From Teredinibacter turnerae (GTDB lineage Bacteria > Pseudomonadota > Gammaproteobacteria > Pseudomonadales > Cellvibrionaceae), in NCBI RefSeq assembly GCF_037935975.1, contig NZ_CP149817.1, positions 1,116,001-1,180,000 on the forward strand: a stretch of 64,000 bases of DNA, written 5' to 3'. Positions 1-8,858 of this stretch are shown piece by piece. How positions within the stretch are numbered: position 1 is the first letter of the stretch; each line of letters begins with the position of its first letter. The position numbers were made by a program, and so were the translations under genes. The notes under the pieces were generated by a model. It did no database searches and was not told the DNA's origin. It saw only the letters and a program-made list of their open reading frames with translations.

Positions 1-39
1 CAATAAATTAGAAATCCACCATTGAGGAGGTATTCGCGG

Positions 40-795
40 ATGTCAGCTGTAGAACACGCGGTCAAACCCAGCCGTTGGCCAGCCTATATGGACATTGTCC
101 AGGGCGCGACAGGGTTATTTTTAGTGCTGTTCATGTGGACGCACATGTTTATGGTGTCCAGCATTTTAATCAGTAAAGACGCCATGTACTGGGTGGCGAG
201 AATGTTCGAGGGGGAGCCCATTCTCGGTAAACCTTACCCGGCGTTAGTGAGTGGTTTCGCGGTATTTATTCTGTCTTTGATTGTTATCCATGCATTTTTG
301 GCATTGCGACGTTTTCCTGCGACCGCGCGTCAATACAACACCATGAACAAGCACATTGGCAACCTCAAGCACAGCGATACTACCTTGTGGTACGTGCAGG
401 TGTTTACCGGCTTTGCATTGTTTTTCATGGCATCGGTGCACTTATATCAACTGATTTTTCACCCCTCCAATATTGGCCCGTACGCCTCGTCCGACCGGGT
501 ATGGAGCGGAATGATGTGGCCGCTGTACCTGATTATGTTGTTCGTTGTTGAGCTGCATGCCGGTATCGGCATATATCGGCTGGTGATCAAATGGGGACTG
601 TTTTTGGGAGATAACCCCAAGCGCAACCGCCATCGTTTACATGTTCTCAAATGGATACTCACGGTGTTTTTCCTGGTGCTGGGCCTAGCGACATTGGGCG
701 CATATATGAAAATCGGCTACGAGCACGCACACCAGGCTGGAGAGCGTTACTCCCCGAGCTGGCAAGACCCAGCTAACGCGGCACACCACGAGTAA
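40..795 (+). CDS. frdC: Fumarate reductase cytochrome b subunit (di-heme, Wolinella type)
   Basis: Membrane anchor of a quinol:fumarate reductase/succinate dehydrogenase. It passes electrons between the quinone pool and the iron-sulfur subunit through two b hemes. About five hydrophobic helices are visible. Four histidines fit the heme ligands of the Wolinella succinogenes FrdC family: WTHMF near residue 35, VIHAFL near 85, SVHLY near 138 and ELHAG near 173. I chose ATG at 40 because GAGGAGG at 24-30 sits nine bases upstream; a TTG at 22 would place the start inside that ribosome site. 251 residues, close to the 256 of Wolinella FrdC. First gene of frdCAB, 44 bases before frdA. Direction in vivo (fumarate reduction or succinate oxidation) cannot be read from sequence. 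Confidence 0.92.
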   Translation: MSAVEHAVKPSRWPAYMDIVQGATGLFLVLFMWTHMFMVSSILISKDAMYWVARMFEGEPILGKPYPALVSGFAVFILSLIVIHAFLALRRFPATARQYNTMNKHIGNLKHSDTTLWYVQVFTGFALFFMASVHLYQLIFHPSNIGPYASSDRVWSGMMWPLYLIMLFVVELHAGIGIYRLVIKWGLFLGDNPKRNRHRLHVLKWILTVFFLVLGLATLGAYMKIGYEHAHQAGERYSPSWQDPANAAHHE

Positions 796-839
796 TTGAC
801 TTTCTCCGCATTAATTATTTGAGAATCAGGATTTAAAAC

Positions 840-2846
840 ATGAAAACGATTTATACCGATGCCTTAGTGATAGGCGGTGGTCTCGCGGGTTTACGGGCCG
901 CCATCGGCGTGCGTCGCGCCGGCCATGATGTGATTGTTCTAAGCCTCGTTCCGCCAAAACGCTCTCACTCGGCGGCTGCGCAAGGGGGAATGCAGGCGAG
1001 TCTCGGCAACACCAACAAAGGGTTGGGAGACAACGAAGATATACATTTTGCAGATACCGTAAAAGGCAGTGACTGGGGCTGCGATCAGGATGTGGCCCGG
1101 ATGTTTGTAAATACCGCGCCAAAAGCCGTGCGCGAACTGGCAGCGTGGGGCGTGCCCTGGGGTCGGGTTAGTCGCGGCAGCCACGAGCATGTTATCGATG
1201 GCAAAACCGTGTCGCTTCCCGAGCGGGACGACGCCCACGGCATGATCGCGGCGCGTAACTTTGGCGGCACACAAAAGTGGCGTACCTGTTATGTATCGGA
1301 CGGCACAGGTCACTCGATGCTGTACACCATGAGCAACCAGGCGATTGCAGAGAACATTCCTGTGCATGAGCGCATGGAGGCTATATCGCTGATCCACGAC
1401 GGCGAGCGTTGCTACGGTGCGGTAGTACGTAACTTGATGACCGGTGAGCTGGTGACTTATATCGCCAAAGCCACCTGTATCGCTACTGGCGGCTATGGCC
1501 GCATTTATCGTGCGACCACCAATGCGGTGATCAACGAGGGTATGGGAACTGCGATTGCACTGGAAACCGGTGTCGCGACCCTGGGTAATATGGAAGCGGT
1601 ACAGTTTCACCCCACCGGTATTTTCCCCGCGGGCATTCTGGTAACTGAGGGCTGCCGGGGTGATGGCGGTCTGTTGCTCGACCGCGACCTGCACCGGTTT
1701 ATGCCAGATTACGAGCCAGAGAAAAAAGAACTCGCGTCGCGCGATGTGGTGTCCCGCTGGATGGAACACCATATTCTCAGCGGTAAGGGAGTGCAAAGCC
1801 GTTTCGGTGAGCACTTGTGGCTGGATATTCGCCTGCTGGGTAAAAAACATATTGAAGGCAAGCTGCGGGAAGTAAAAGAAATCTGCGAATACTTCCTCGG
1901 TGTTGACCCCATTAAAGACCTGATTCCCGTGCGCCCCTGTCAGCACTACTCTATGGGTGGTGTGCGTACTAACTACAAAGGGGAGTCGCCTCAGTTGCGC
2001 GGCTTGTTCGCCGCGGGTGAGGCCGCCTGCTGGGATATGCATGGCTTTAACCGCCTGGGGGGTAACTCGGTGGCGGAAACGGCGGTTGCCGGTATGATCG
2101 TTGGCGAGTTTATGGCGGATTACGTGGGTACTGAAGGCGCAGATATTACTGTGTCTACGGCGCTCATTCGCGATGCGTACAACATGCAGGCGTCGCGCCT
2201 TGCGGGCTACTGCAACAGCAAAGGCAACGAAAATCCATTCCATATTATGCGTTCCATGCAGGAACTGATGAGCAGCAATGTGGCCATTTTCCGCCACGGC
2301 GACAAACTGCAAGAGGCTGTTTCGCAGCTGCAGGCGTTGCGTGAGCGGGCGAAAAATATCGCGGTGCACAGCAGTGCTCGCGGTGGCAGCCCAGAACTGG
2401 TGGCGGCCTATCGGGTAGAAAGTATGCTGCGTTTGAGTCTTTGTGTGGCACAGGGTGCGCTGGCTCGCGAAGAAAGTCGCGGTGCCCACTTCCGCGAAGA
2501 TTTCAAACTGCGCAACGACAAAGACTGGCTGTGCCGTACGCTGGCGTCCTGGAACATGAGCGAGGACTTCATGCCCACGCTGAACTACGAGCCACTGGAT
2601 GTGATGAAAATGGAAATGCCACCCGGCTGGCGTGGTTATGGCGCCAAAGATCGGGTGGACCACCCTGACACACCGGTACGTCAGGCGGAGGTTGATTCGA
2701 TTAAGGCCAAGTACGAAAACGGCAATCGATTTGACTGCCAGGATGAGCTGATGGCGTATCGCGCTAAATTACCTGAGGCGCTGCAAGGCAAAAATGCGCG
2801 GTTGGGCGAAGATGACAATGGCCGCCTTGTTGAGGCGGGCAAATAA
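840..2846 (+). CDS. frdA: Fumarate reductase/succinate dehydrogenase flavoprotein subunit
   Basis: Catalytic FAD subunit interconverting fumarate and succinate on the inner face of the cytoplasmic membrane. The N-terminus has the dinucleotide-binding GGGLAGLRA motif. His43 in KRSHSAAAQGGM is the expected covalent FAD attachment site. QFHPTG and the HYSMGGVRT stretch hold active-site His and Arg residues, and GEAACWDMHGFNRLGGNS is the C-terminal FAD-binding signature. The sequence follows Wolinella FrdA closely, for example VKGSDWGCDQ and MPDYEPEKKELASRDVVSR, rather than the E. coli SdhA type. 668 residues is typical. It lies between frdC and frdB with short spacers, so it is surely one operon. 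A 574-residue antisense open frame over it is a shadow. Confidence 0.97.
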   Translation: MKTIYTDALVIGGGLAGLRAAIGVRRAGHDVIVLSLVPPKRSHSAAAQGGMQASLGNTNKGLGDNEDIHFADTVKGSDWGCDQDVARMFVNTAPKAVRELAAWGVPWGRVSRGSHEHVIDGKTVSLPERDDAHGMIAARNFGGTQKWRTCYVSDGTGHSMLYTMSNQAIAENIPVHERMEAISLIHDGERCYGAVVRNLMTGELVTYIAKATCIATGGYGRIYRATTNAVINEGMGTAIALETGVATLGNMEAVQFHPTGIFPAGILVTEGCRGDGGLLLDRDLHRFMPDYEPEKKELASRDVVSRWMEHHILSGKGVQSRFGEHLWLDIRLLGKKHIEGKLREVKEICEYFLGVDPIKDLIPVRPCQHYSMGGVRTNYKGESPQLRGLFAAGEAACWDMHGFNRLGGNSVAETAVAGMIVGEFMADYVGTEGADITVSTALIRDAYNMQASRLAGYCNSKGNENPFHIMRSMQELMSSNVAIFRHGDKLQEAVSQLQALRERAKNIAVHSSARGGSPELVAAYRVESMLRLSLCVAQGALAREESRGAHFREDFKLRNDKDWLCRTLASWNMSEDFMPTLNYEPLDVMKMEMPPGWRGYGAKDRVDHPDTPVRQAEVDSIKAKYENGNRFDCQDELMAYRAKLPEALQGKNARLGEDDNGRLVEAGK

Positions 2847-2858
2847 GAGGAGTATGAC

Positions 2859-3623
2859 GTGAACACTATCCCTGTTAAACAAGTCGAAGCGGGTGCGGGC
2901 GAATACCGCAAGTTAACCGTCAATATCTTCCGTCACAATCCGCAGGACGAAAACAGCGTACCGCACATGGATACCTTCGAGGTGGAAGAGGCGGATTCCA
3001 TGACGCTGTTTATCCTGTTGAACGAGATTCGCGAGAATCAGGACCCAACTGTCCAGTTCGATTTTGTATGCCGCGCCGGGATCTGTGGCAGTTGTGCGAT
3101 GCTGGTGAATGGTCGGCCTAAATTGGCCTGCCGCACACTGACTCAGGAGCTGCCTCAAGTGCTTAATCTGGCTCCGCTGCCTGGTTTCGAGCTTATTGGC
3201 GACCTTTCGGTAAATACCGGTAAGTGGATGCGCAATATGAGCGAGCATCTCGAAACCTGGATTCACAACCGAGAGCAAGAGCGGGATTTTTGCGAACTCG
3301 AAGAGAAAATGGAGCCCGAGGTTGCGGACAAAATCTATGAACTTGAACGCTGTGTTGAATGCGGTTGCTGTATTGCTGCCTGTGGTACTGCGCAGATGCG
3401 CGCCGACTTTGTTGGTGCGGTCGGTATTAATCAGCTAGCACGGTTTAAAATTGATCCTCGCGACGATCGCACGGACGCTGATTTTTACGAAGTTCTGGGC
3501 ACAGAAGAGGGCGTGTTCGGTTGTATGACCCTGCTCGGTTGCGACGATATGTGTCCGAAAGAGTTACCACTGGCGCAACAGATTGCCTACATGCGACGCA
3601 AAATGGCGCTCGCGGAAGTTTAG
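2859..3623 (+). CDS. frdB: Fumarate reductase/succinate dehydrogenase iron-sulfur subunit
   Basis: Electron-transfer subunit between FrdA and FrdC. It carries the [2Fe-2S] ferredoxin motif CRAGICGSC with a later C in KLACR, then the [4Fe-4S]/[3Fe-4S] cysteine sets CVECGCCIAACG and CMTLLGCDDMCP. The start is GTG at 2859, preceded by AGAGGAG at 2846-2852; an ATG at 2854 is followed at once by a stop in its frame. 254 residues is usual for the family. It is the last gene of frdCAB and is followed by a strong intrinsic terminator. Confidence 0.96.
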   Translation: MNTIPVKQVEAGAGEYRKLTVNIFRHNPQDENSVPHMDTFEVEEADSMTLFILLNEIRENQDPTVQFDFVCRAGICGSCAMLVNGRPKLACRTLTQELPQVLNLAPLPGFELIGDLSVNTGKWMRNMSEHLETWIHNREQERDFCELEEKMEPEVADKIYELERCVECGCCIAACGTAQMRADFVGAVGINQLARFKIDPRDDRTDADFYEVLGTEEGVFGCMTLLGCDDMCPKELPLAQQIAYMRRKMALAEV

Positions 3624-3661
3624 GCAACCAGCTGTTTTTCCTCCTTCAAGCTCTAAGCACT

Positions 3662-3689
3662 GCCCCCGATGTACTGGGGGCTTTTTTTT
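3662..3689 (+). terminator. Intrinsic terminator of frdCAB
   Basis: GCCCCC and GGGGGC arms with an 8-base loop are followed by eight T residues. It lies 39 bases after the frdB stop. Confidence 0.9.
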
Positions 3690-3739
3690 ACCTTGAGGAT
3701 CGTTTTTAGTTGGCGGCAGGCGGGCAGTGTTTGAGGTGT

Positions 3740-4897
3740 TTAGCTTGCGATCGGCTCCGAGCCAAGTACAGCCTCAACGACTTGCACCTGCCCCTGGCGA
3801 ATAATTTCAATTGAGACCGTCTCCCCGGGACGTGACTCGGCGACTTCCTGCTGTCCCCAGCGCCCATCGCCTACCAGGCTGTCGTTGATACGGGTAATCA
3901 CATCGCCTGGGCGCAAGCCTGCTTTGTCCGCTGGGCCTTGTTTGGCGACACGGGTAATTAGCACACCGTTGGTGGTGCGCAGATTAAATGACTGCGCCAG
4001 CTGCGGAGAAAGCGGTTGTGCCTCGACACCGAGCCAACCCCGCACAACGCGGCCGAACTCCACTATGTCGTTTAGTGTTTGGATAGCTGTATCTGCGGGG
4101 ATAGCGAAGCCTATGCCGCTGGCTGAGCCGGACTGGTCCAGAATCGCGGTATTGATCCCCAATAAGTTGCCGTGAGCATCGATGAGTGCACCCCCGGAGT
4201 TGCCCGGGTTTATCGCGGCATCGGTTTGGATGAAGTTCTCAAAGTGCGCAATATTAAAACCGCGACGCCGAGTTGCACTCACAATGCCCTGGGTCACAGT
4301 TTGTCCCATACCGAAGGCGTTGCCGATTGCCAGCACCACATCGCCGACCATCGCCGTATCGGGAGAGCCGATGGGGATCGGCGACAGGTGATCCAGGTCG
4401 ATCTTCAGTACCGCGAGGTCACTGCTGCGGTTTACGCCTTTAAGCTGGGCCTTGGCTTCGCGGCCGTCGGCAAGCGAAACCACAATCTCGTCTACACCGT
4501 CGATAACGTGATTGCTGGTAAGAATGTAGCCTTCTTTGCTGACAATAACACCGGAGCCGCGTGCAGACTGCATGCGTTGCTGGCGGGGAATATCTGAGAG
4601 ATTAAAAAAGTGGCGATAAAGTGGGTCGTCAAACAACGGGTGACGTCTGTTTCGCACCTGCTTGAGAGTGTAAATGTTTACTACCGCTGGCGCAGCGCGG
4701 GCAACGGCGCGTGCGTAAGATACTGGCCCTTGCCAGGCCTCCATATCGCTGGGCGTCAGGCTGCTGTTGTCGCGGTGCAGGTCGACGCCAGTTGTCGGCC
4801 GCACATCTGGAAAAAGCACCAGCACGGCCAGTGCTAGCACCATTCCAAACATCACAGGCCAGCGTAAATAACTGATCAATTGGTTAATTGCTCCCAT
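3740..4897 (-). CDS. degS: DegS/AlgW-type periplasmic serine endoprotease
   Basis: Trypsin-like HtrA-family protease anchored in the inner membrane by one N-terminal helix (VMFGMVLALAVLVLF). In E. coli DegS cleaves RseA and so activates the sigma-E envelope stress response. The catalytic triad is visible as His in LTSNHVID, Asp in RSSDLAVLKID and Ser in NPGNSGGALI. A single PDZ domain follows (GWLGVEAQ to the C-terminus), as in DegS/AlgW rather than the two-PDZ DegP/DegQ. I prefer ATG at 4897 over TTG at 4903; GAGA lies upstream. 385 residues. The neighbours zapG and zapE and the ribosomal genes match the E. coli degQ/degS surroundings. Confidence 0.9.
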   Translation of the reverse strand: MGAINQLISYLRWPVMFGMVLALAVLVLFPDVRPTTGVDLHRDNSSLTPSDMEAWQGPVSYARAVARAAPAVVNIYTLKQVRNRRHPLFDDPLYRHFFNLSDIPRQQRMQSARGSGVIVSKEGYILTSNHVIDGVDEIVVSLADGREAKAQLKGVNRSSDLAVLKIDLDHLSPIPIGSPDTAMVGDVVLAIGNAFGMGQTVTQGIVSATRRRGFNIAHFENFIQTDAAINPGNSGGALIDAHGNLLGINTAILDQSGSASGIGFAIPADTAIQTLNDIVEFGRVVRGWLGVEAQPLSPQLAQSFNLRTTNGVLITRVAKQGPADKAGLRPGDVITRINDSLVGDGRWGQQEVAESRPGETVSIEIIRQGQVQVVEAVLGSEPIAS

Positions 4898-4962
4898 GCG
4901 CAACGGTCTCTACTGGGCAGTGCATAGGTAAGCTGTGGGAGCGGGGCTGATGTTCACGCTGT

Positions 4963-5442
4963 TCAGCCGGCTTTTTTGGGTACAGGAACATGCGGCGGCT
5001 GATGTACCGGTTCTTCTTCGTCGTGACCGTAGTCCTCGCTCAAAGCACCACTTTCCCCTGGCGTTTTAGGCGCCCAGTCTTTAGGCGGTTCAACGGTTGC
5101 GCCCTCAATCGATGTGCCTTGCAAATTGAGTGTGCCCTCTCCCGCCGCGATAATTTTACGGCTGATTTCGGAGTTGGTTAATTCCACGGCACCTTTTGCG
5201 AGATGTTCGTGGACTTCTTTGTAGCTTTGGGTGAGGTTGTGGACGAGTTTGGATGTTTCAGCGAAATGCTGAGCGACGTCTTGCTGGTATTGGCTCAGCT
5301 CCTGGCGGGTCAGTTGCAGGCTCTGCTCCAGGTCTCTTTTCTGCTCTGGCGGCAGGAAGGTGCGGCTGATAAGGGCGCCTAACAAAGCGCCAACGCATAA
5401 CACGATAGCGCATACCATGATGAGTGTTTCGAGAGAAAACAA
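4963..5442 (-). CDS. zapG: ZapG/YhcB family (DUF1043) inner-membrane protein
   Basis: Single-pass membrane protein of the YhcB/ZapG family, linked in E. coli to cell division and envelope biogenesis. One helix (LIMVCAIVLCVGALLGALIS) starts near residue 6 and is followed by a predicted coiled coil (QKRDLEQSLQLTRQELSQ) and a Pro/Glu-rich tail (APKTPGESGAL, PPHVPVPKK). I chose TTG at 5442 because GGAGG at 5449-5453 is spaced five bases from it and it gives the short pre-helix tail of YhcB. An ATG at 5466 is the alternative. About 159 residues, slightly longer than E. coli YhcB. It lies downstream of nothing obvious on its strand and beside degS as in enterobacteria. Confidence 0.8.
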   Translation of the reverse strand: MFSLETLIMVCAIVLCVGALLGALISRTFLPPEQKRDLEQSLQLTRQELSQYQQDVAQHFAETSKLVHNLTQSYKEVHEHLAKGAVELTNSEISRKIIAAGEGTLNLQGTSIEGATVEPPKDWAPKTPGESGALSEDYGHDEEEPVHQPPHVPVPKKAG

Positions 5443-5448
5443 GATAAC

Positions 5449-5453
5449 CTCCG
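5449..5453 (-). promoter_or_regulatory. Ribosome binding site deciding the zapG start
   Basis: Perfect GGAGG on the minus strand, five bases before TTG 5442. No comparably spaced start codon other than this TTG exists. Confidence 0.65.
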
Positions 5454-5687
5454 TAAAAGTAAGCATTGGGCGACTCCCTGTTTTACCCTTCGTGGGAAAC
5501 CGGCCCAAACTGAACGACGAAATATAATATACCAATGTAGAGGCTATTGCGGTGAATTCTGTAGCGCGCAAATGGCGCTTGCGGCGGGACTGCGGTGTTG
5601 TCCGGCCCCAGAGAGGGTGGGAGAGAGGTTAACAGGGGTGACACCTGTGTTTAGAATACGCGCTCTATTTTTCGACGATCTTAGGCC

Positions 5688-6821
5688 ATGAGTCATCTTA
5701 CCCCCCTGGAACATTACCAACGCGATCTGCGCGATAGCCAGTTTATAGCCGATACGGCGCAACAGCAGGCGGTTGACGCGCTGCAAGATTTGTACGACCG
5801 GTTGGTCGCCACTTATCCAAGCACGCCGTGGGCACCGCAAAGTCCCTGGCGGCGGTCGTGGGGTAAAGTGCGTGGGCTGATCGGGTCCTCGCCTGCGCCG
5901 GTAAAAGGGCTGTATTTCTGGGGCGGTGTTGGGCGTGGGAAAACCTATTTGATGGATGTATTTTTCGATGCTTTGCCGTTCAAGGCTAAAATGCGTACCC
6001 ATTTTCATCGTTTTATGCGCCGTGTGCACGAAGAATTGAAAAGCCTGGCTGGGGAAAAAGATCCACTCGAAACGGTTGCTGCACGCCTTGCCAAAGAAGC
6101 GTGGGTTATCTGCTTCGATGAGTTTTTCGTGATCGATATCACCGATGCGATGATCCTGGCAAACTTGCTCGACGGGCTTTTCAAGCGCGGTGTTGTGCTG
6201 GTGGCTACGTCGAATATCGAACCGGACGGTCTTTATCGCGATGGTTTGCAGCGGGCTCGTTTCCTGCCGGCGATCGCTTTGCTCAATAATCATACCCAGG
6301 TGCTGAACGTCGATGGTGGTGTCGACTATCGGTTGCGTGCGTTAACGCAGGCAGCGCTTTACTTTCAGGGCGGGGAGGCGGAGGCAAGAGCGCATCTGAA
6401 CAGTTGCTTTCAGCGCCTGGTGCCAGATTTGGCTCTGGTTCAGGAGGATATCGGGCTCGAAATTAATGGTCGCGACATAAGAGCCCGCAAGCTTGGTGAG
6501 GATGTAGCCTGGTTTAGCTTCGCAAGCGTATGCGACGGACCGCGCTCGCAGAACGACTACATCGAGCTGGCGCGTGAGTTTCACGCCGTTATCGTGGAGG
6601 GCGTTCCCCAGTTTGGCGGTCAAAACGACGACCAGGTTCGTCGCTTTATCTATTTGGTGGACGAATTCTATGATCGACACGTAAAGCTGATACTTTCGTC
6701 GTCCTACAGTATGTTCAGTTTGTACGCGCAAGGCCGGCTCGGCTTCGAGTTTGAGCGCACCCTCAGCCGCTTGCAAGAGATGCAGAGTGAAGAGTATCTC
6801 GCCCGTGAACACCTAGCGTAG
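5688..6821 (+). CDS. zapE: Cell division protein ZapE (AFG1-like ATPase)
   Basis: P-loop ATPase of the AFG1/ZapE family, associated with the Z ring during late division and with low-oxygen or heat growth in E. coli. Walker A is GGVGRGKTY near residue 85 and Walker B is ICFDEFFV near residue 145. The sensor region VATSNIEP follows, and the family-specific C-terminal part includes FDAL, RFIYLVDEFYDR and SLYAQG. 377 residues is typical. It is divergent from zapG/degS, separated by about 245 bases that contain the promoters of both directions. No strong ribosome site is seen before ATG 5688. Confidence 0.93.
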   Translation: MSHLTPLEHYQRDLRDSQFIADTAQQQAVDALQDLYDRLVATYPSTPWAPQSPWRRSWGKVRGLIGSSPAPVKGLYFWGGVGRGKTYLMDVFFDALPFKAKMRTHFHRFMRRVHEELKSLAGEKDPLETVAARLAKEAWVICFDEFFVIDITDAMILANLLDGLFKRGVVLVATSNIEPDGLYRDGLQRARFLPAIALLNNHTQVLNVDGGVDYRLRALTQAALYFQGGEAEARAHLNSCFQRLVPDLALVQEDIGLEINGRDIRARKLGEDVAWFSFASVCDGPRSQNDYIELAREFHAVIVEGVPQFGGQNDDQVRRFIYLVDEFYDRHVKLILSSSYSMFSLYAQGRLGFEFERTLSRLQEMQSEEYLAREHLA

Positions 6822-6905
6822 AGGGGATTTGCGCCACGGCGAGCGACCGCATTTGACGCAGGCGACCCATGGTTGCAAAAAGTGCGATTAAGTGCTGGCA
6901 AGTGG

Positions 6906-6934
6906 TTGAATCTTGTTCAGCCATTCTGTAGAAT
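6906..6934 (+). promoter_or_regulatory. Candidate sigma-70 promoter of rplM-rpsI
   Basis: TTGAAT (6906-6911), a 17-base spacer, then TAGAAT (6929-6934), about 88 bases before the rplM start. This leaves room for a leader, as expected for L13 operons. Confidence 0.5.
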
Positions 6935-7021
6935 CCGCGCTCCTTTTTGCCCCTCCTGACTTAGGTGGGGCTCTGTAACACTTTAAATTTCTAATCCGTA
7001 CCTTCGTAAGGCAGAAATAAC

Positions 7022-7450
7022 ATGAAGACCATCAGTGCCAACTCTCAAACAGTTAAACGCGATTGGTACATCATCGACGCTGAGGGCAAAACGCTCGGTC
7101 GTATGGCGGCAGAGATTGCTCATCGCCTGCGCGGCAAGCACAAGCCCGAGTACACGCCGCACGTGGACACCGGCGATTACATTGTTGTAATCAATGCTGA
7201 AAAAGTTCGCGTTACCGGCAACAAAGCGACAGATAAGATGTACCACCACCACACCGGTTATATCGGTGGGTTGAAATCCATCAGTTTTGAAAAGCTGATC
7301 CAGAAAGCTCCTGAGCGCACCATCGAAACAGCGGTTAAGGGCATGTTGCCCAGAGGCCCTCTCGGTCGTGCAATGTTCAAGAAATTGAAGGTCTATGCCG
7401 GCGAGTCTCATCCGCACACGGCACAGCAGCCTCAAGCACTCAACGTTTAA
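7022..7450 (+). CDS. rplM: 50S ribosomal protein L13
   Basis: Early-assembly protein of the large ribosomal subunit. 142 residues, the same length as E. coli L13. Family landmarks are [11 protein letters not shown], the conserved [26 protein letters not shown] and [12 protein letters not shown]. It is followed after 14 bases by rpsI, the universal L13-S9 pair. In E. coli L13 regulates this operon through the leader; a leader of about 80 bases is present here but I cannot assign a structure to it. Confidence 0.98.
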   Translation: MKTISANSQTVKRDWYIIDAEGKTLGRMAAEIAHRLRGKHKPEYTPHVDTGDYIVVINAEKVRVTGNKATDKMYHHHTGYIGGLKSISFEKLIQKAPERTIETAVKGMLPRGPLGRAMFKKLKVYAGESHPHTAQQPQALNV

Positions 7451-7464
7451 TTTAGGAGCCCAAC

Positions 7465-7857
7465 ATGGCAGCTGAACAATACTATGGTACGGGTCGTCGT
7501 AAAACCGCAACCGCCCGCGTATTCATTTCCGTCGGAACCGGCAAAGTAACTATCAACGATCGTCCTTTGGATGAATACTTCGGTCGAGAAGTGGCTCGCA
7601 TGATCGTGAGCCAGCCTTTGGAAGCGACTGATAACGTTGAAAAGTTCGACATCAAAGCGACAGTTAAAGGCGGCGGCAGCTTCGGTCAAGCCGGTGCAAT
7701 TCGCCACGGTCTGACCCGCGCGTTGATGGCTTACGATGAAGCTATGCGAGGCACTCTGCGTGCCGCTGGTTATGTAACCCGCGATGCTCGTGAAGTTGAG
7801 CGTAAGAAAGTTGGTCTGCGCAAAGCGCGTAAGAAGCCGCAATTCTCCAAGCGTTAA
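7465..7857 (+). CDS. rpsI: 30S ribosomal protein S9
   Basis: Small-subunit protein whose C-terminal tail contacts P-site tRNA. 130 residues, as in E. coli. Visible landmarks are [29 protein letters not shown] and the basic C-terminus ending KKPQFSKR, whose last arginine is the tRNA-contacting residue. ATTTAGGAGCC ahead of ATG is a good ribosome site. It ends in a strong terminator. Confidence 0.98.
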   Translation: MAAEQYYGTGRRKTATARVFISVGTGKVTINDRPLDEYFGREVARMIVSQPLEATDNVEKFDIKATVKGGGSFGQAGAIRHGLTRALMAYDEAMRGTLRAAGYVTRDAREVERKKVGLRKARKKPQFSKR

Positions 7858-7881
7858 GCTGGTATTGCTGTTCGTTTCGAA

Positions 7882-7913
7882 AACGCCCGATCCCGCATGG
7901 ATCGGGCGTTTTT
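7882..7913 (+). terminator. Intrinsic terminator of rplM-rpsI
   Basis: 12-base arms AACGCCCGATCC/GGATCGGGCGTT with a 5-base loop, then TTT. It lies 24 bases after rpsI. Confidence 0.9.
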
Positions 7914-8254
7914 GTATGTATGGTGCGCCGAGCGAGACGCCCGTGCGCCTTGTCACAATTGGGTATTTTCATTAACATATCGCCACTTTTTGTGGGGGCG
8001 CTGTAGAGCACAGATAGCAGGTCGAAGCGACTTAGGCCTGATTCCCGTCAACATTGCGCTATTGTTACTGCATCCGCTAAGCCGCAATGAATAACTTTGG
8101 GTCTCCAGCTATATAATTATCAACACCTCAGTTTTCCAAAATTGCAGTCGAAACCTCAGACAATTCAGGGCCGGGTTGTGCCTTGTTGTAAGGGGCGGCG
8201 AATTTTTATATCAATGTTACAGGCCATAGCAGCCGAAAAGGGGAGAATAACGTC
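7914..8254. other. Intergenic region before petA
   Basis: About 340 bases with no convincing gene. It presumably carries the petA promoter, but I see no clear -35/-10 pair. Short frames here are not supported. Confidence 0.6.
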
Positions 8255-8854
8255 ATGAGCAATGACGGTGTGAATGAAGGGCGCCGCAGAGTACTCACTG
8301 CGCTGACGTCCGTTGTGGGTGCCGCCGGTGTGGTCGGCGCAGCAGTACCTTTTGTCGGATCCTGGAATCCCAGCGCCAAAGCTAAGGCTGCAGGCGCGCC
8401 GGTAGAAGTCAATATCTCCAAAATCCAGCCAGGTCAGATGATTACCGTAGAATGGCGCGGTAAGCCCGTGTTCGTAGTGCGTCGCACCCCAGAGGCGCTA
8501 GCCAGTCTGAAAGAGCTGGATTCACGTTTGCGCGATCCCAAGTCTGAAAAATCGGTGCAGCCGGATTACGTGCAAAATGAAGAGCGCGCTATGGATGGCC
8601 ACAAAGATGTAGCGGTGCTGCTGGGGCTCTGTACCCACTTGGGTTGCGCGCCCAGCTATCGCCCCGATGTGGGTGCTGAAGATCTTGGCGGTGAGGAGTG
8701 GCTCGGTGGCTTCTTCTGTCGTTGTCACGGCTCCAAGTACGATCTGGCTGGCCGCGTGTTCCAAGGCGTTCCAGCACCACTTAATCTGGAAATTCCACCG
8801 TACCAATTTTTGAGCGATTCGATGCTGCTCATTGGCGACGATCAGGGGGCTTAA
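8255..8854 (+). CDS. petA: Ubiquinol-cytochrome c reductase Rieske iron-sulfur subunit
   Basis: Rieske [2Fe-2S] subunit of the cytochrome bc1 complex, taking an electron from ubiquinol and handing it to cytochrome c1. The cluster ligands are in CTHLGCAP and CRCHGSKYD. The N-terminus has a twin-arginine-like GRRRVLT followed by a hydrophobic anchor, which is how Rieske proteins are exported and retained in the membrane. 199 residues is typical. GGGGAG precedes ATG 8255. The next gene begins four bases after its stop, so translation is coupled. Confidence 0.97.
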   Translation: MSNDGVNEGRRRVLTALTSVVGAAGVVGAAVPFVGSWNPSAKAKAAGAPVEVNISKIQPGQMITVEWRGKPVFVVRRTPEALASLKELDSRLRDPKSEKSVQPDYVQNEERAMDGHKDVAVLLGLCTHLGCAPSYRPDVGAEDLGGEEWLGGFFCRCHGSKYDLAGRVFQGVPAPLNLEIPPYQFLSDSMLLIGDDQGA

Positions 8855-8858
8855 GACG

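Noticed and set aside
939..2663. 574-codon open frame antisense to frdA
   Set aside because: It is the mirror of a strongly conserved gene with high GC third positions and shows no protein-like motifs or ribosome site.
5544..6293. 249-codon open frame antisense to zapE
   Set aside because: Overlaps the conserved ATPase motifs of zapE completely; no recognisable domain.
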